From: Archivesica marissinica
Taxonomy: Eukaryota; Mollusca; Bivalvia; Venerida; Vesicomyidae
Direction of reading: 5' to 3'
NCBI GenBank assembly: GCA_014843695.1
Contig: CM026394.1
Span: 36,720,738-36,784,737 of the forward strand
DNA length: 64,000 nucleotides
The position numbers and the translations under genes were made by a program. This document shows positions 47,764-58,408 of the stretch, piece by piece. Below the pieces are notes generated by a model. It was not told where the DNA came from and ran no database searches. It was given only the letters and a program-made list of their open reading frames with translations. Positions within the stretch are counted from its first letter, which is position 1. Every line of letters begins with the position of its first letter.

Positions 47764-49806
47764 CGGCTACCAATTACACTCCTAATGACGGGTACCACCT
47801 ACACTCCTAATGACGGCTACCACCTACACTCCTAATGACGAGTACCACCTACACTCCTAATGACGGCTACCACCTACACTCCTAATGACGAGTACCACCT
47901 ACACTCCTAATGACGGCTACCACCTACACTCCTAATGACGAGTACCACCTACACTCCTAATGACGAGTACCACCTACACTCCTAATGACGGCTACCACCT
48001 ACACTCCTAATGACGAGTACCACCTACACTCCTAATGACGGCTACCACCTACACTCCTAATGACGAGTACCACCTACACTCCTAATGACGAGTACCACCT
48101 ACACTCCTAATGACGAGTACCACCTACACTCCTAATGACGAGTACCACCTACACTCCTAATGACGAGTACCACCTACACTCCTAATGACGGCTACCACCT
48201 ACACTCCTAATGACGAGTACCACCTACACTCCTAATGACGAGTACCACCTACACTCCTAATGACGAGTACCACCTACACTCCTAATGACGAGTACCACCT
48301 ACACTCCTAATGACGAGTACCACCTACACTCCTAATGACGGCTACCACCTACACTCCTAATGACGAGTACCACCTACACTCCTAATGACGAGTACCACCT
48401 ACACTCCTAATGACGGCTACCACCTACACTCCTAATGACGAGTACCACCTACACTCCTAATGACGAGTACCACCTACACTCCTAATGACGAGTACCACCT
48501 ACACTCCTAATGACGGCTACCACCTACACTCCTAATGACGGCTACCACCTACACTCCTAATGACGAGTACCACCTACACTCCTAATGACGAGTACCACCT
48601 ACACTCCTAATGACGGCTACCACCTACACTCCTAATGACGGCTACCACCTACACTCCTAATGACGAGTACCACCTACACTCCTAATGACGAGTACCACCT
48701 ACACTCCTAATGACGAGTACCACCTACACTCCTAATGACGAGTACCACCTACACTCCTAATGACGAGTACCACCTACACTCCTAATGACGAGTACCACCT
48801 ACACTCCTAATGACGGCTACCACCTACACTCCTAATGACGGCTACCACCTACACTCCTAATGACGAGTACCACCTACACTCCTAATGACGGCTACCACCT
48901 ACACTCCTAATGACGAGTACCACCTACACTCCTAATGACGGCTACCACCTACACTCCTAATGACGGCTACCACCTACACTCCTAATGACGGCTACCACCT
49001 ACACTCCTAATGACGGCTACCACCTACACTCCTAATGACGGCTACCACCTACACTCCTAATGACGGCTACCACCTACACTCCTAATGACGGCTACCACCT
49101 ACACTCCTAATGACGAGTACCACCTACACTCCTAATGACGGCTACCACCTACACTCCTAATGACGAGTACCACCTACACTCCTAATGACGAGTACCACCT
49201 ACACTCCTAATGACGGCTACCACCTACACTCCTAATGACGAGTACCACCTACACTCCTAATGACGAGTACCACCTACACTCCTAATGCGTACGTACCACC
49301 TACTCCTATGACGAGTACCACCTACACTCCTAATGACGGCTACCACCTACACTCCTAATGACGAGTACCACCTACACTCCTAATGACGGGTACCACCTAC
49401 ACTCCTAATGACGAGTACCACCTACACTCCTAATGACGGCTACCACCTACACTCCTAATGACGAGTACCACCTACACTCCTAATGACGGCTACCACCTAC
49501 ACTCCTAATGACGAGTACCACCTACACTCCTAATGGCGGCTACCACCTACACTCCTAATGACGAGTACCACCTACACTCCTAATGACGGCTACCACCTAC
49601 ACTCCTAATGACGAGTACCACCTACACTCCTAATGACGAGTACCACCTACACTCCTAATGACGGCTACCACCTACACTCCTAATGACGAGTACCACCTAC
49701 ACTCCTAATGACGAGTACCACCTACACTCCTAATGACGAGTACCACCTACACTCCTAATGACGGCTACCAGCTACACTCCTAATGACGAGTACCACCTAA
49801 GCTCCT
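47764..49806. repeat. 25-bp minisatellite from gypsy protease, about 82 units (copy 2)
   Basis: Same unit and same two-form variation as the array at 33100, here complete with both borders. The left border joins codons for RHSISG and the right border joins codons ending SIRSLGGTRH, so the array lies exactly within the protease gene. One disturbed patch (gcgtacgtaccacc) is at about 49287. Confidence 0.96.
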
Positions 49807-49998
49807 AATGGAAGAGATTTGACAATGATTTAGGTTAGGTTTTTGGATGGGATATGATTTTTCTAGGAATGATGTACATATGCACGAGACTGACGCTCCT
49901 GTATCACATAATGCATTCGTTTGTGTATCATTTAGAAAAGCCAAAAACGGTGTTCTTATATCCAAGGGTATCTTCCAATTTGAAAAAAACATTCTCAA
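49807..49998 (-). pseudogene. gypsy protease, N-terminal half with DTG active site
   Basis: The minus strand encodes NALCDTGASVSCI, the active-site triad region of a retrotransposon aspartic protease, preceded by TPFLAFLNDT. It then runs into SIRSLGGTRH, the first unit of the array. The upstream frame (50212 to 49998) contains a lysine- and asparagine-rich linker between nucleocapsid and protease. Dead because the array interrupts the domain. Confidence 0.85.
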
Positions 49999-50299
49999 TA
50001 TTTGGTGGACTTTTCATTTGGTCATTCTCTGTCGATTTACTATTTTGTATTACACTTTTGTTGTCTTTCATCTTTGTATGATTTGATTTCAATCTATGTT
50101 TGATTTTAGCTCTATCAGTGGGGATGTTTTCTGGCTGAACCCTTCCATTTAAATGTTGTGCAACTGGTCTGTGGTCGGATACCGAAGTTTGTATATTTGT
50201 AGGTTTTTGCATAGCATCATTACTGTGTAAATTACTTTGTGTCCCTATTTTGTGCCCATCTACTGGATTGGCCCTGCAGACAGGCGCGTACCCTATTGT

Positions 50300-50447
50300 T
50301 CATTAACATGTTTGATAACAGGTGTAAATTTATTATTGTCTGCCCTCTGAATGATGCGACAGAATCTTTGGAAATGATGGAGCTTATTGCATTTGTCACA
50401 CGTTTTGCAATTTGCCCAGTGAGAATGTACAGAATAGCACCTACCTC
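50300..50447 (-). pseudogene. gypsy nucleocapsid zinc knuckle
   Basis: The minus strand encodes CDKCNKLHHFQRFC, a CX2CX4HX4C retroviral-type zinc knuckle, placed between gag and protease as expected. A stop follows soon after. A SINE-A insertion at 50448 separates it from gag. Confidence 0.83.
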
Positions 50448-50730
50448 CAGACGGATCTATTGCCCAGTGGTAACAGGCTGGACTGGTAATTCAGGGATCG
50501 CAGGTTTGATCCCCCGTCTGACCCTAATAAAATTAACAGTCTTTCAGATGGGACGTTAAACCGAGGTCTCGTGTCGGTGCTTTACACAGTACACGTAAAA
50601 GAACCAGAGGAAACTCTGGAATGGGTCTCTCTCTGTGTATCATTGCACTATCCTTCAAAATCAAAAATGACTAATATCTTCAGGAGGCGTCGCTCATATG
50701 GGCAACCGGTAGCGACGATAAATAAACGTA
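50448..50730 (+). mobile_element. SINE-A inserted into gypsy gag
   Basis: Essentially full-length SINE-A with head (ttgcccagtggtaacagg, gcaggtttgatccc) and tail gcgacgataaataaacgta. The flanks share acctacctcca, an 11-bp target-site duplication, so the insertion is clean. It is therefore younger than the gypsy element. Confidence 0.9.
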
Positions 50731-50739
50731 ATAAAATAA

Positions 50740-51605
50740 ATAAAAACCTACCTCCACATCATGCACGGTCTATTTGTTGGTCGGTTTGTTGTCTGTATTG
50801 GTCTGGAGACAGTTGGGCCACGACGTCTGTCAACCGCTGGACATCCCTCTCCAACGCTGTGAGTGTAGCTGCCACCTGTGGTGCTGGAGAATATCCTACT
50901 CTTGCAGCTAACGTCCTGACCTCCGTCAATGTCTTTTGTGCATGTGTGGCGATTGTCGAGCTGATGATCCTGTCTACCATACTCAACGTGATTTGGACGA
51001 CGACCTTAGCATCGATGTTCAGATATGTGGCTTTCTCCAGCCTATCGCAGGATTGAGAGCTGGTTTCTCCTTGTGACTGTGCTGTACTGTAACATATATG
51101 GTATTTTCTCTTGCGAATTTCTGTTTCAATTGTAAAGTTAGTTCATTATTATATATTTATATTATATATATTATATATTATTATATTTTTTTTTTTGGCT
51201 ATATCGCCGGCGGGCAGTTTACCTAACAACAACTTTCCTGTGCAGGCTCCAACTGTTAGTTCATTCAAGGTAGTTGACACTGGTGTAAGTATGGCATACC
51301 AATATCTGGCCACATCGTCCAGATTCCACACTAACACTGCTAATGCTTGCTCTAGCTTAACGCCAATGCATGTCACATATTGTCCGTATTGTTTTAAATA
51401 TGTCCTGTGTACCATCACCCTTGAATGGATCAATACGGAATGATCCCACCATTGATTGAAGCTCATCTGCAACTTCCACTACGGGTACTGCTGGGGGTTG
51501 TCGGTCTTCTGGTGTGGAAACGTGTGCGGTTGCAACTTCTGATTGTTGTCTGTCAGTTGCTCGCTGTTGGGTTGGTGTAAGCTGGCAAGTTGGATCCGAT
51601 CGCAA
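50740..51605 (-). pseudogene. Ty3/gypsy gag remnant
   Basis: Minus-strand fragments in order: a proline/glutamine-rich start, then VGSFRIDPFKGDGTQDIF; after a frame change LEQALAVLVWNLDDVARYWY; then, beyond a SINE-D tail at 51189, TLAARVGYSPAPQVAATL with a coiled segment. The PFxGDG and DVAxxWY pattern is what I know of gypsy capsid domains. It is broken by at least one frameshift. Confidence 0.72.
51189..51252 (-). mobile_element. SINE-D 3' fragment
   Basis: The reverse complement matches the 3' part of SINE-D at 54240-54330 (gttaggtaaactgccc, cgatatagcc). It is followed by a t-run on the plus strand, its A tail. It lies inside gag. Confidence 0.6.
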
Positions 51606-52033
51606 CTTGAATTTTCTGTGAATATCTTTAGTAGTCGGAAGAATACATAAATTATAGCAAACTAAAGGTCAGGATATTAGGCGTAGAGTTTATAAAACCT
51701 TTAACCTGCGGATAGAGACAGACGGACTGACAGCCGGTATATCTAGTCCTCTACATAGCTGTGTTATTCCACTGCTTTCATTTTATTGCATTGATAAATG
51801 TCTATATTTCGTTGCAAATCATAAAATAAAGGTATATAGAATGATGACATTGGTTTTGATTTCCTTGTAGATGTTGGTTTAAACATACGATAAACATGAT
51901 ATATAACATCTGTACATATAACATCCATACAACACAACTATCAAGACAAGTGGATTGAATTGAAAGCTACAAGAGCTTATGGTAATTCTCTCCACTAAGA
52001 TGTAGATGTTAAACATTTATTTGTGTGGACGTC
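51606..52033. other. unique sequence, nothing recognised
   Basis: AT-rich, with no repeat, frame or RNA-like fold visible. Confidence 0.5.
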
Positions 52034-52220
52034 GTGATAGATAGCGCAGTGGTAGCGCGTTCGCTTCAGATGCGAAGGGTCCGGAGTTCCAACTGTAGCC
52101 GCTATAATTCTGCCATTAGGCAAGGCACGTAATTCCCCTTCGCTGCCTCCTGACGATGGATTCCATCCGGAATAAAGTCTCGAGAACGAGTAATCTAACA
52201 GCTCTATTTTTACAAACTAA
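52034..52220 (+). mobile_element. SINE-B copy with tRNA-like head
   Basis: Head gatagcgcagtggtagcgcg followed by the shortened body (taggcaaggcacgtaattcc, gatggattccatccggaata). The tail is diverged. A minus-strand head fragment of the same family (gggcctcgaaccccgggccc) lies at 52275-52345. Confidence 0.75.
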
Positions 52221-52345
52221 ATTATTTGCAGAAATCATGAAAAGTAATCGGTCCATGGAAAAATATTTACTAATGTTGTAAAGGGCACAATCGTAACGGC
52301 TCTAGCGGGCCTCGAACCCCGGGCCCTTTCGCGACTCTCACTATA

Positions 52346-52651
52346 ATACACTAGTGCATATTTAGCATGTTATTGAACTAGCAGTGGATTTTCAACAAAT
52401 AAAGCATGAACACAAACAGCATATAGATATTTCGAATGTGCATTGAAAGCTGTCAATGACATGTCGCGCCAAATCAGAATCATTCCAGGTGTTATTAAAC
52501 GTGTGGGCATATAATACTATATGTCATTGCTGTAGGCGAATTACACTGGATGCAAGCAAAGTTATGTGATAAGACGTGTTATGCTCTTTATAAACATGTT
52601 GTGTTATGCTATGTTGTAGGAATACGTAAATGTGAACGTTTACGAATTGCT
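52346..52651. other. unique sequence, nothing recognised
   Basis: No coding frame or repeat is seen. Confidence 0.45.
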
Positions 52652-52899
52652 GTGCATTAGAGCAGGGTTAGCACGCTCGCTTCTCACCAGTGCAACGTGA
52701 GTTCGATCCTCGACCCGGCAATTATGTGGGTACGGACAGGTGGTATTTCTCCGCGGATACTCCGGTTTTTCAAACACGGATGACCACATTATATGCTTTC
52801 CTCTGCGTCAACGAGAGTGATTAGTATAACCTAATAACCTAATATTTTTAATAGTTTTTAAAGCTTGTTTCGCAATCATTGTAAAGTAAATAAAGTTTA
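52652..52899 (+). mobile_element. SINE-C copy
   Basis: tRNA-like head (agggttagcacgctcgcttc, gagttcgatcctcgac), the gatactccggtttttcaaac core and the tail gtaaagtaaataaagttta. It aligns with 857-1109. Confidence 0.8.
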
Positions 52900-53145
52900 C
52901 CATGTCCGGTCAGCTGATATTCTCGCATAAAACCTAGAGTCATAACGAGAAGTACTGACTGAAGAACGAGATCACAATGCCGTTCTGTTTAATGTGATTG
53001 GCGCATAATCAAATAATCACGTATCTCAATCCACCGTGTACACCTTATTTGAATAGTATCTTAGTTTCGATATCCACCCGGAAGTAAGTTAATTTGGAAA
53101 TATTAATTTGGAAATATAGGAACGACGATTTCAATAATTTAAGCA

Positions 53146-53256
53146 ATGGATCGTCGGTATAAAACAAAGCTATTGGTGGCAGCGATAGACATCGGAACAA
53201 CATATTCAGGATATGCGTTTTCGCTGAAGGACGATTATGAAAGGGATCCACTGAAG
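53146..53256 (+). CDS. HSPA12-like Hsp70, exon 1 (start codon)
   Basis: ATG in context aagcaATGg opens a 37-codon exon ending at donor aag|gttgtg in phase 0. It encodes AIDIGTTYSGYAFSL, the first phosphate-binding loop of the Hsp70/actin ATPase fold in the form typical of the HSPA12A/B branch. This branch is usually about 650-700 residues, cytosolic, and lacks a classical substrate domain. The family is strongly expanded in bivalves. Only the first quarter of such a protein (177 codons in four exons) lies in the window. Intron 1 is 4.3 kb of mobile elements. No promoter element is identified upstream. Confidence 0.88.
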
Positions 53257-53580
53257 GTTGTGTTTTTAGTTATTTAATTAACTTATCACCTGTAGTATCA
53301 TCAGCTAGATAATATAACGTGTTATATCTCAGTACTGAAGCTTAGGTCCAATATGTTATACTCTTAAATACGGTTTTAATATTAACAATTTAACAATGTG
53401 GTATTGTTAGATCCCCAGTAATACCGGGACCCCGTTCACTGATCGTCAAGGCATGTCTATACATGCTGCCGGATCGTGTACATATATGTTGGTATTCCAT
53501 TTGTTAATGCGTGTATTTTTATTATGATCGTGCATGTAGCATTTCGTATGCTAAAGCTTTACTGGTGGGTTGGTTGATGC

Positions 53581-53789
53581 CATTGGCGTAGTTGGGTGCT
53601 TCCTATAGGCCGTGTAGGCCGTGGCCTACACTTTCCCCCGAATAAAAATGCCAAATCTTCAACAAAAATCGGAAGGCCAGGATTAAATTATATAGGCTAT
53701 AAATAGTTTTCCTGGGGACGACCCCAAGACCCCCCTGTCTTAAGTTTTAAGTTGGCCTACACATCGATTCCAGCCAAGTTACGCCCCTG
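53581..53789. mobile_element. short inverted-repeat DNA element (MITE-like), 209 bp
   Basis: The left end cattggcgtagttggg and the right end ccaagttacgcccctg are imperfect inverted repeats. The flanks share gatgc (53576-53580 and 53790-53794), a 5-bp target duplication. Length, termini and duplication size match the element at 55320-55530, so both belong to one family. No coding capacity. Confidence 0.75.
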
Positions 53790-54095
53790 GATGCCAGGCG
53801 TGAATATCTGCATGTGAACGGGGCTTCCGATACCTGGTGCTGACTTACGGTGCGGAGGGACATGGGTTCGAATACTGACAAAATAAAAATTTTTTTTATA
53901 AAACATTGAAAGGTTGCTTAACCGGTATTACCATGATCCAGAGTGTCAACAATGAGGGACATCGGTCAGTTACTGCCCCTGAATACCCCCTAAAAGTATT
54001 TAGGTCCTCTTAAGTGGTTTCCTCTGTTTTTATCGTTGTTTCCTTTGCACACCATGCACTTTCATCTTATAATTATTATCTTATTATATCTCAAC

Positions 54096-54364
54096 GTCCG
54101 CCTCCGTGGTCGAGTGGTTAATGTCGCTGACTTGTATACCACTGTAACCTATCATCACTGATGGTCACGGGTTCGAGCCCCGCTCAGGTCGTGTCTTATC
54201 TATATGAAAAAGTTGGCAGTTTCTTACGGAGGTTGGTGCACTCAATTACTGGTTAACCGCTGGAGTCTGCCCAGGAAAGGTGTTGTTAGGTAAACTGCCC
54301 ACAGGCGATATAGCCCAAAATGGTGCTGATGCAGGCGTAAAACCCGAAATATAAATAAAATAAA
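54096..54364 (+). mobile_element. SINE-D, tRNA-headed retroposon
   Basis: The head gcctccgtggtcgagtggtt and cacgggttcgagccccgc resembles a class II (Ser/Leu-type) tRNA. The body includes gttgttaggtaaactgccca, and the tail is aaatataaataaaataaaac. The flanks share tatatctcaac, an 11-bp target-site duplication. It lies in intron 1 of the HSPA12-like gene. Confidence 0.87.
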
Positions 54365-54981
54365 ACTATATCTCAACAGATATCCTACAGTATATCCAAT
54401 GTACGTATCTGTAAATTTGTTTTATCAATTAATTAACATGATTTGGATAAAATCACATTTATCATAACGCATAACATCTGGTTAGGGAAAAACAGTAAAA
54501 ACAATGGATTCTAACAGAAAGGACTGCTATGCATTTCGCGATAAATCAGACTTTATCTGCCAAGGGAGGTAATAGAAAAGCCAGCGATGTCTCACATTAC
54601 AATGCCTATCGAATTATGCATACTTTTATTAGTGTAAATAATACCAGTCATTTTGAAAAAGCCAATCTTATATCGTCCTCTAAAACACACTTTTGATAAT
54701 CAAACTACATGTACGTAATTTATATAATTTCTTAACATGCGATTGTACCTGTATTCAAACACGGTAATGTAATACATATAATTATACACCTGTTTAAAGG
54801 CAGCTTTTATAGCGGCTTAGCAATTGAGTTTTGATCTTATCTGTAAATATATCGATTTAAAACTCTGTCGTGGCGTCATGCCTGTGTACTTCCAGTCCAT
54901 TATTATTAATATTGGACTGGTGTCAAAAGGCCAGATTATTATATTAAATACTACGCGTATATATTGTCGTTTATTTACAAA
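54365..54981. other. intron sequence, nothing recognised
   Basis: AT-rich. A small inverted repeat, ccagtcca / tggactgg, is at about 54894-54920. No coding frame. Confidence 0.5.
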
Positions 54982-55690
54982 CTAATATCTACTTCCGCTG
55001 CATATAGTTGTTCCCGTAGCAGGCTTCATACAGTGATGCTTGGCTATGTTGTCAACATACATTTCTCTGGGTCTTACACAGTTTGTTGAACCACCATGAT
55101 TGAGTTTTGCATTACAGTCGCCCATTAAGACAATTTGGCTGTCATTTTCGAAGTTGCTAAGCAAATCGTTTAGCTGATCAACCTCTGGTTTAAACACTGC
55201 AATTAATTCATTTACACAAGGTAAGTATACTTGTACAACATACAACTTGTTCGATCGGAGTTTAACTTTAATCGCGGCTATACGATCGCTGCCGGAGTCT
55301 ATAACTTCGATTGAATTATCAGGGGCGTAGCCAGGAGGCAAATTATGTGCAGGCACGAGTAAAGAATGTTGAGTGAGCGTAGTGAACGAGGTTGCTAGGG
55401 TGGTCCGGGGGCATGCACCCCCTGAATTATTTGGTTTTTAGGATGCAATTTCCAGCATTCTGCTGCATTTTTTCTCCTCAAAATGATGTGCAGGCCCGGG
55501 CCTTTTGGCCTAATGGCAGCTACGCGCCTGATTATTAATAGCTTTGTGCTATAATAAAGCAGCACCACGTCCATATTGTCTGCCAAAGAACGTTATGGGA
55601 CTGTCGCATGTAATGACGTTCGAACCGTACTGCTTAGATTTTCTAATACATGCTCACTCTGTTTCAACAACCAGTGTTCGGATAATCCAC
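54982..55690 (-). pseudogene. non-LTR retrotransposon endonuclease fragment, split by a MITE
   Basis: The minus strand reads GLSEHWLLKQ near 55690, then GRQYGRGAALL at about 55580. It continues, after the 55320-55530 insertion, with SGSDRIAAIKVKLRS and IVLMGDCNAKL before stopping at 54982. SEHWL, SDRI and GDxNxxL are characteristic positions of APE-type endonucleases of non-LTR elements. A frameshift and a stop precede the insertion. Reverse transcriptase is absent. The inserted element and its 5-bp duplication fall in the middle of the domain, and the codons on both sides fit once the insertion is discounted. Confidence 0.83.
55320..55530. mobile_element. short inverted-repeat DNA element (MITE-like), 211 bp
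   Basis: The left end caggggcgtagc and the right end gctacgcgcctg are inverted repeats with one mismatch. The flanks share attat, a 5-bp target duplication. It sits in the endonuclease fragment above, which gives independent proof of the insertion borders. Same family as 53581-53789. Confidence 0.87.
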
Positions 55691-55941
<251 letters not shown>

Positions 55942-56189
55942 TATATTTATATTTAAATGTATACTCTGTACACATATTGGGTGTCCAATGTTCCAACTGA
56001 TTGACCGCCGACGTTGGTTAATGTTCGAATGCCATTTCAAATGAGAATGCTATCAAGTTGGCTTGCAGTAGGTCGGTGTGTCTATTCGGGTGCCCATCCT
56101 TGCCTGAAATAAGTCTCGAAATACGTATCGGAGGACAAACCGATGTCTTCCTCAACAAATAATAGCGGGGGAGGCGCCATACCAACGAC

Positions 56190-57268
56190 GCTGCCAAGTA
56201 ACTGCCATGGACTGGTACACGCTGATGGCGCGACTTTGACCCATTCAATACCAAGTAACTGACATGGACTGGTGTATTCAACACCAAGTAACTGCCATGG
56301 AGTGGTACATTCAACACCAAGTAACTGCCATGGACTGGTGCATTCAACACCAAGTAACTGACATGGACTGGTCCATTCAACACCAAGTAACTGACATGGA
56401 CTGGTCCATTCAACACCAAGTAACTGCCATGGACTGGTGCATTCAACACCAAGTAACTGACATGGACTGGTGCATTCAACACCAAGTAACTGACATGGAC
56501 TGGTGTATTCAACACCAAGTAACTGCCATGGACTGGTGCATTCAACACCAAGTAATTGACATGGACTGGTGCATTCAACACCAAGTAACTGACATGGACT
56601 GGTGCATTCAACACCAAGTAACTGACATGGACTGGTGCATTCAACACCAAGTAACTGCCATGGAATGGTGCATTCAACACCAAGTAACTGACATGGACTG
56701 GTGCATTCAACACCAAGTAACTGACATGGACTGGTGCATTCAACACCAAGTAACTGACATGGACTGGTGCATTCAACACCAAGTAACTGCCATGGACTGG
56801 TACATTCAACACCAAGTAACTGACATGGACTGGTTAACCCATTCAACACCAAGTAACTGACATGGACTGGTCCATTCAACACCAAGTAATTGCCATGGAC
56901 TGGTACATTCAACACCAAGTAACTGACATGGACTGGTACATTCAACACCAAGTAACTGACATGGACTGGTACATGCTGTTGGCGCGACTTTGACCCATTC
57001 AACACCAAGTAACTTACATGGACTGGTACATGCTGTTGGTGCGACTTTGACCCATTCAACACCTAGTAACTGCCATGGACTGGTACATGCTGATGGCGCG
57101 ACTTTGACCCATTCAACACCAAGTAACTGCCATGGACTGGTACATGCTATTGGCGCGACTTTGACCCATTCAACACCAAGTAACTGACATGGACTGGTAC
57201 ATGCTGTTGGCGCGACTTTGACCCATTCAACACCAAGTAACTGACATGGACTGGTACATGCTATTTTT
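56190..57268. repeat. 33-bp minisatellite with 57-bp derived units
   Basis: Unit aacaccaagtaactgacatg plus gactggtgcattc (33 bp), about 22 times to 57000. Five or six longer 57-bp units follow, with tgctgttggcgcgactttga inserted. A similar long unit starts the array at 56215. Both lengths are divisible by three, giving open frames in both directions. It is in intron 1 of the HSPA12-like gene, 250 bp before exon 2. Confidence 0.96.
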
Positions 57269-57357
57269 AGACCAATACATTAATGAAAACATTACATTTG
57301 AACCAGTTCATTTATCAAAATGTGTATTTTTGTCTAAAACTAGTAATATTACTGGCA

Positions 57358-57412
57358 AAAAGTGCAGATCCTGATGAGGTGGCTTGTCATGAGCCGGCTC
57401 ATCTGGATCTAC
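57358..57412. repeat. imperfect hairpin
   Basis: gtgcagatcctgatgaggtg is complementary, with a few mismatches, to gccggctcatctggatctac, forming a stem of about 23 bp with a short loop. It could be a tiny foldback remnant. Confidence 0.6.
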
Positions 57413-57518
57413 ACGTTTTGTAAGCCTATTTAGAGGTATGTTGTGTTGAAAGGGTTAAGCCCCTAAATACAATCTAACAAACCCAACTGCTAATTTATAA
57501 CAGCCATTCTCGTTTCAG

Positions 57519-57626
57519 ATTCATACCAACAGTGATTGGTCTGATGGAACTGGACTTGTTACATCCAAGGCTCCTACTGTAGTTCTGTTTGACAGAGATG
57601 GAACGTTCCACTCGTTTGGATATGAT
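57519..57626 (+). CDS. HSPA12-like Hsp70, exon 2
   Basis: A 36-codon exon between acceptor ctcgtttcag|att and donor gat|gtatgc, phase 0 on both sides and so in frame with exon 1. It encodes LVTSKAPTVVLFD and GTFHSFGYD. The (K/S)xPT and FHxFGY pattern is the next conserved stretch of HSPA12 proteins after the phosphate loop. No disruption is seen in this exon. Confidence 0.88.
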
Positions 57627-57723
57627 GTATGCTGTTATATGCTTCCATTCTGCTTTCACAGCCTCCACCTATCTGGTTTATTACACAAGATTAGATGAGG
57701 TTTCCAAATGCATTGCTTTGCAT

Positions 57724-57874
57724 GTAGCCTGGGAACAGGCGTCGATATATTTTGCCTGGTCAGTCATATAAATATATTTTATCACTGACTATTAATTGGG
57801 CCGTATTGAGCTTCTGATAATATTTTGCCAAAAGTTAAAAAGTGAAAAATCGACAGACTGTAACCCAGGCTACC
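57724..57874. mobile_element. short inverted-repeat DNA element (MITE-like), about 150 bp
   Basis: The left end gtagcctgggaacaggcgtc and the right end gactgtaacccaggctac are inverted repeats. The flanks share ttgcat. No coding capacity. It lies in intron 2 of the HSPA12-like gene and is a different family from the caggggcg elements. Confidence 0.75.
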
Positions 57875-58017
57875 TTGCATGCTCACTAATGACATATGAT
57901 TATATAGTACATGTACATAAAATATTAAGAAATAATATTTGTCTTTCAGTTATATATTGGCGATAAAACATTGGGGGTTATGGGGCCTAGGAATTAACAA
58001 CATAGGCAGTTGGACTA

Positions 58018-58090
58018 ATCGGTTAATTCCGGCGCTGAGAAATCGGTTAATTCCGGCGCTGAGAAATCGGTTAATTCCGGCGCTGAGAAC
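58018..58090. repeat. 24-bp tandem repeat, 3 units
   Basis: Units of cggttaattccggcgctgag plus aaat. In intron 2. Confidence 0.93.
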
Positions 58091-58315
58091 GACAAGCCAT
58101 GTTTTATTCGGCTATATAAAATGTAAATTTATACAATTATTATTTTGATTCTAACAATAAACATGACCAAAGCATCTATAAAAGACGCAAAATGCGTAAA
58201 TGACTTCACAAACATACTTGTAATGTACATCACGTTTTGACGGACGTTACGTGCTAAGCAATCGGATATATTTAGATTATAGTAGTTCATAGTATTATTA
58301 TTGTCTATTTTGTAG

Positions 58316-58408
58316 GCAGAACAGAAGTATGCAGATTTATGCGGTGACGATCAAGAACAAGGGTAGAAATATTTCAGACGCTTTAAAATGAAGTTGCACG
58401 AGAAATTG
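58316..58408 (+). pseudogene. HSPA12-like Hsp70, exon 3 with in-frame stop
   Basis: Acceptor ttttgtag|gca and donor ttg|gtaatt, phase 0, 31 codons. It encodes AEQKYADLCGDDQEQG, then TAG (58364-58366), then KYFRRFKMKLHEK. Family members usually have an aromatic residue, often tryptophan, near the stop, so a TGG to TAG change is likely. Both splice sites and the flanking exons look intact. The stop is therefore a recent nonsense mutation, an allele or a sequence error. If real, the product would end after about 89 residues, before most of the ATPase fold. Confidence 0.82.

Noticed and set aside
41..54364. tRNA genes at SINE heads
   Set aside because: The A- and B-box-like sequences are always joined to family-specific bodies with A-rich tails and target duplications, so they are SINE promoters. 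No free-standing cloverleaf was found.
56018..57187. Overlapping frames of 198 to 326 codons
   Set aside because: They come from the 33-bp and 57-bp tandem units, both divisible by three, inside intron 1 of the HSPA12-like gene.
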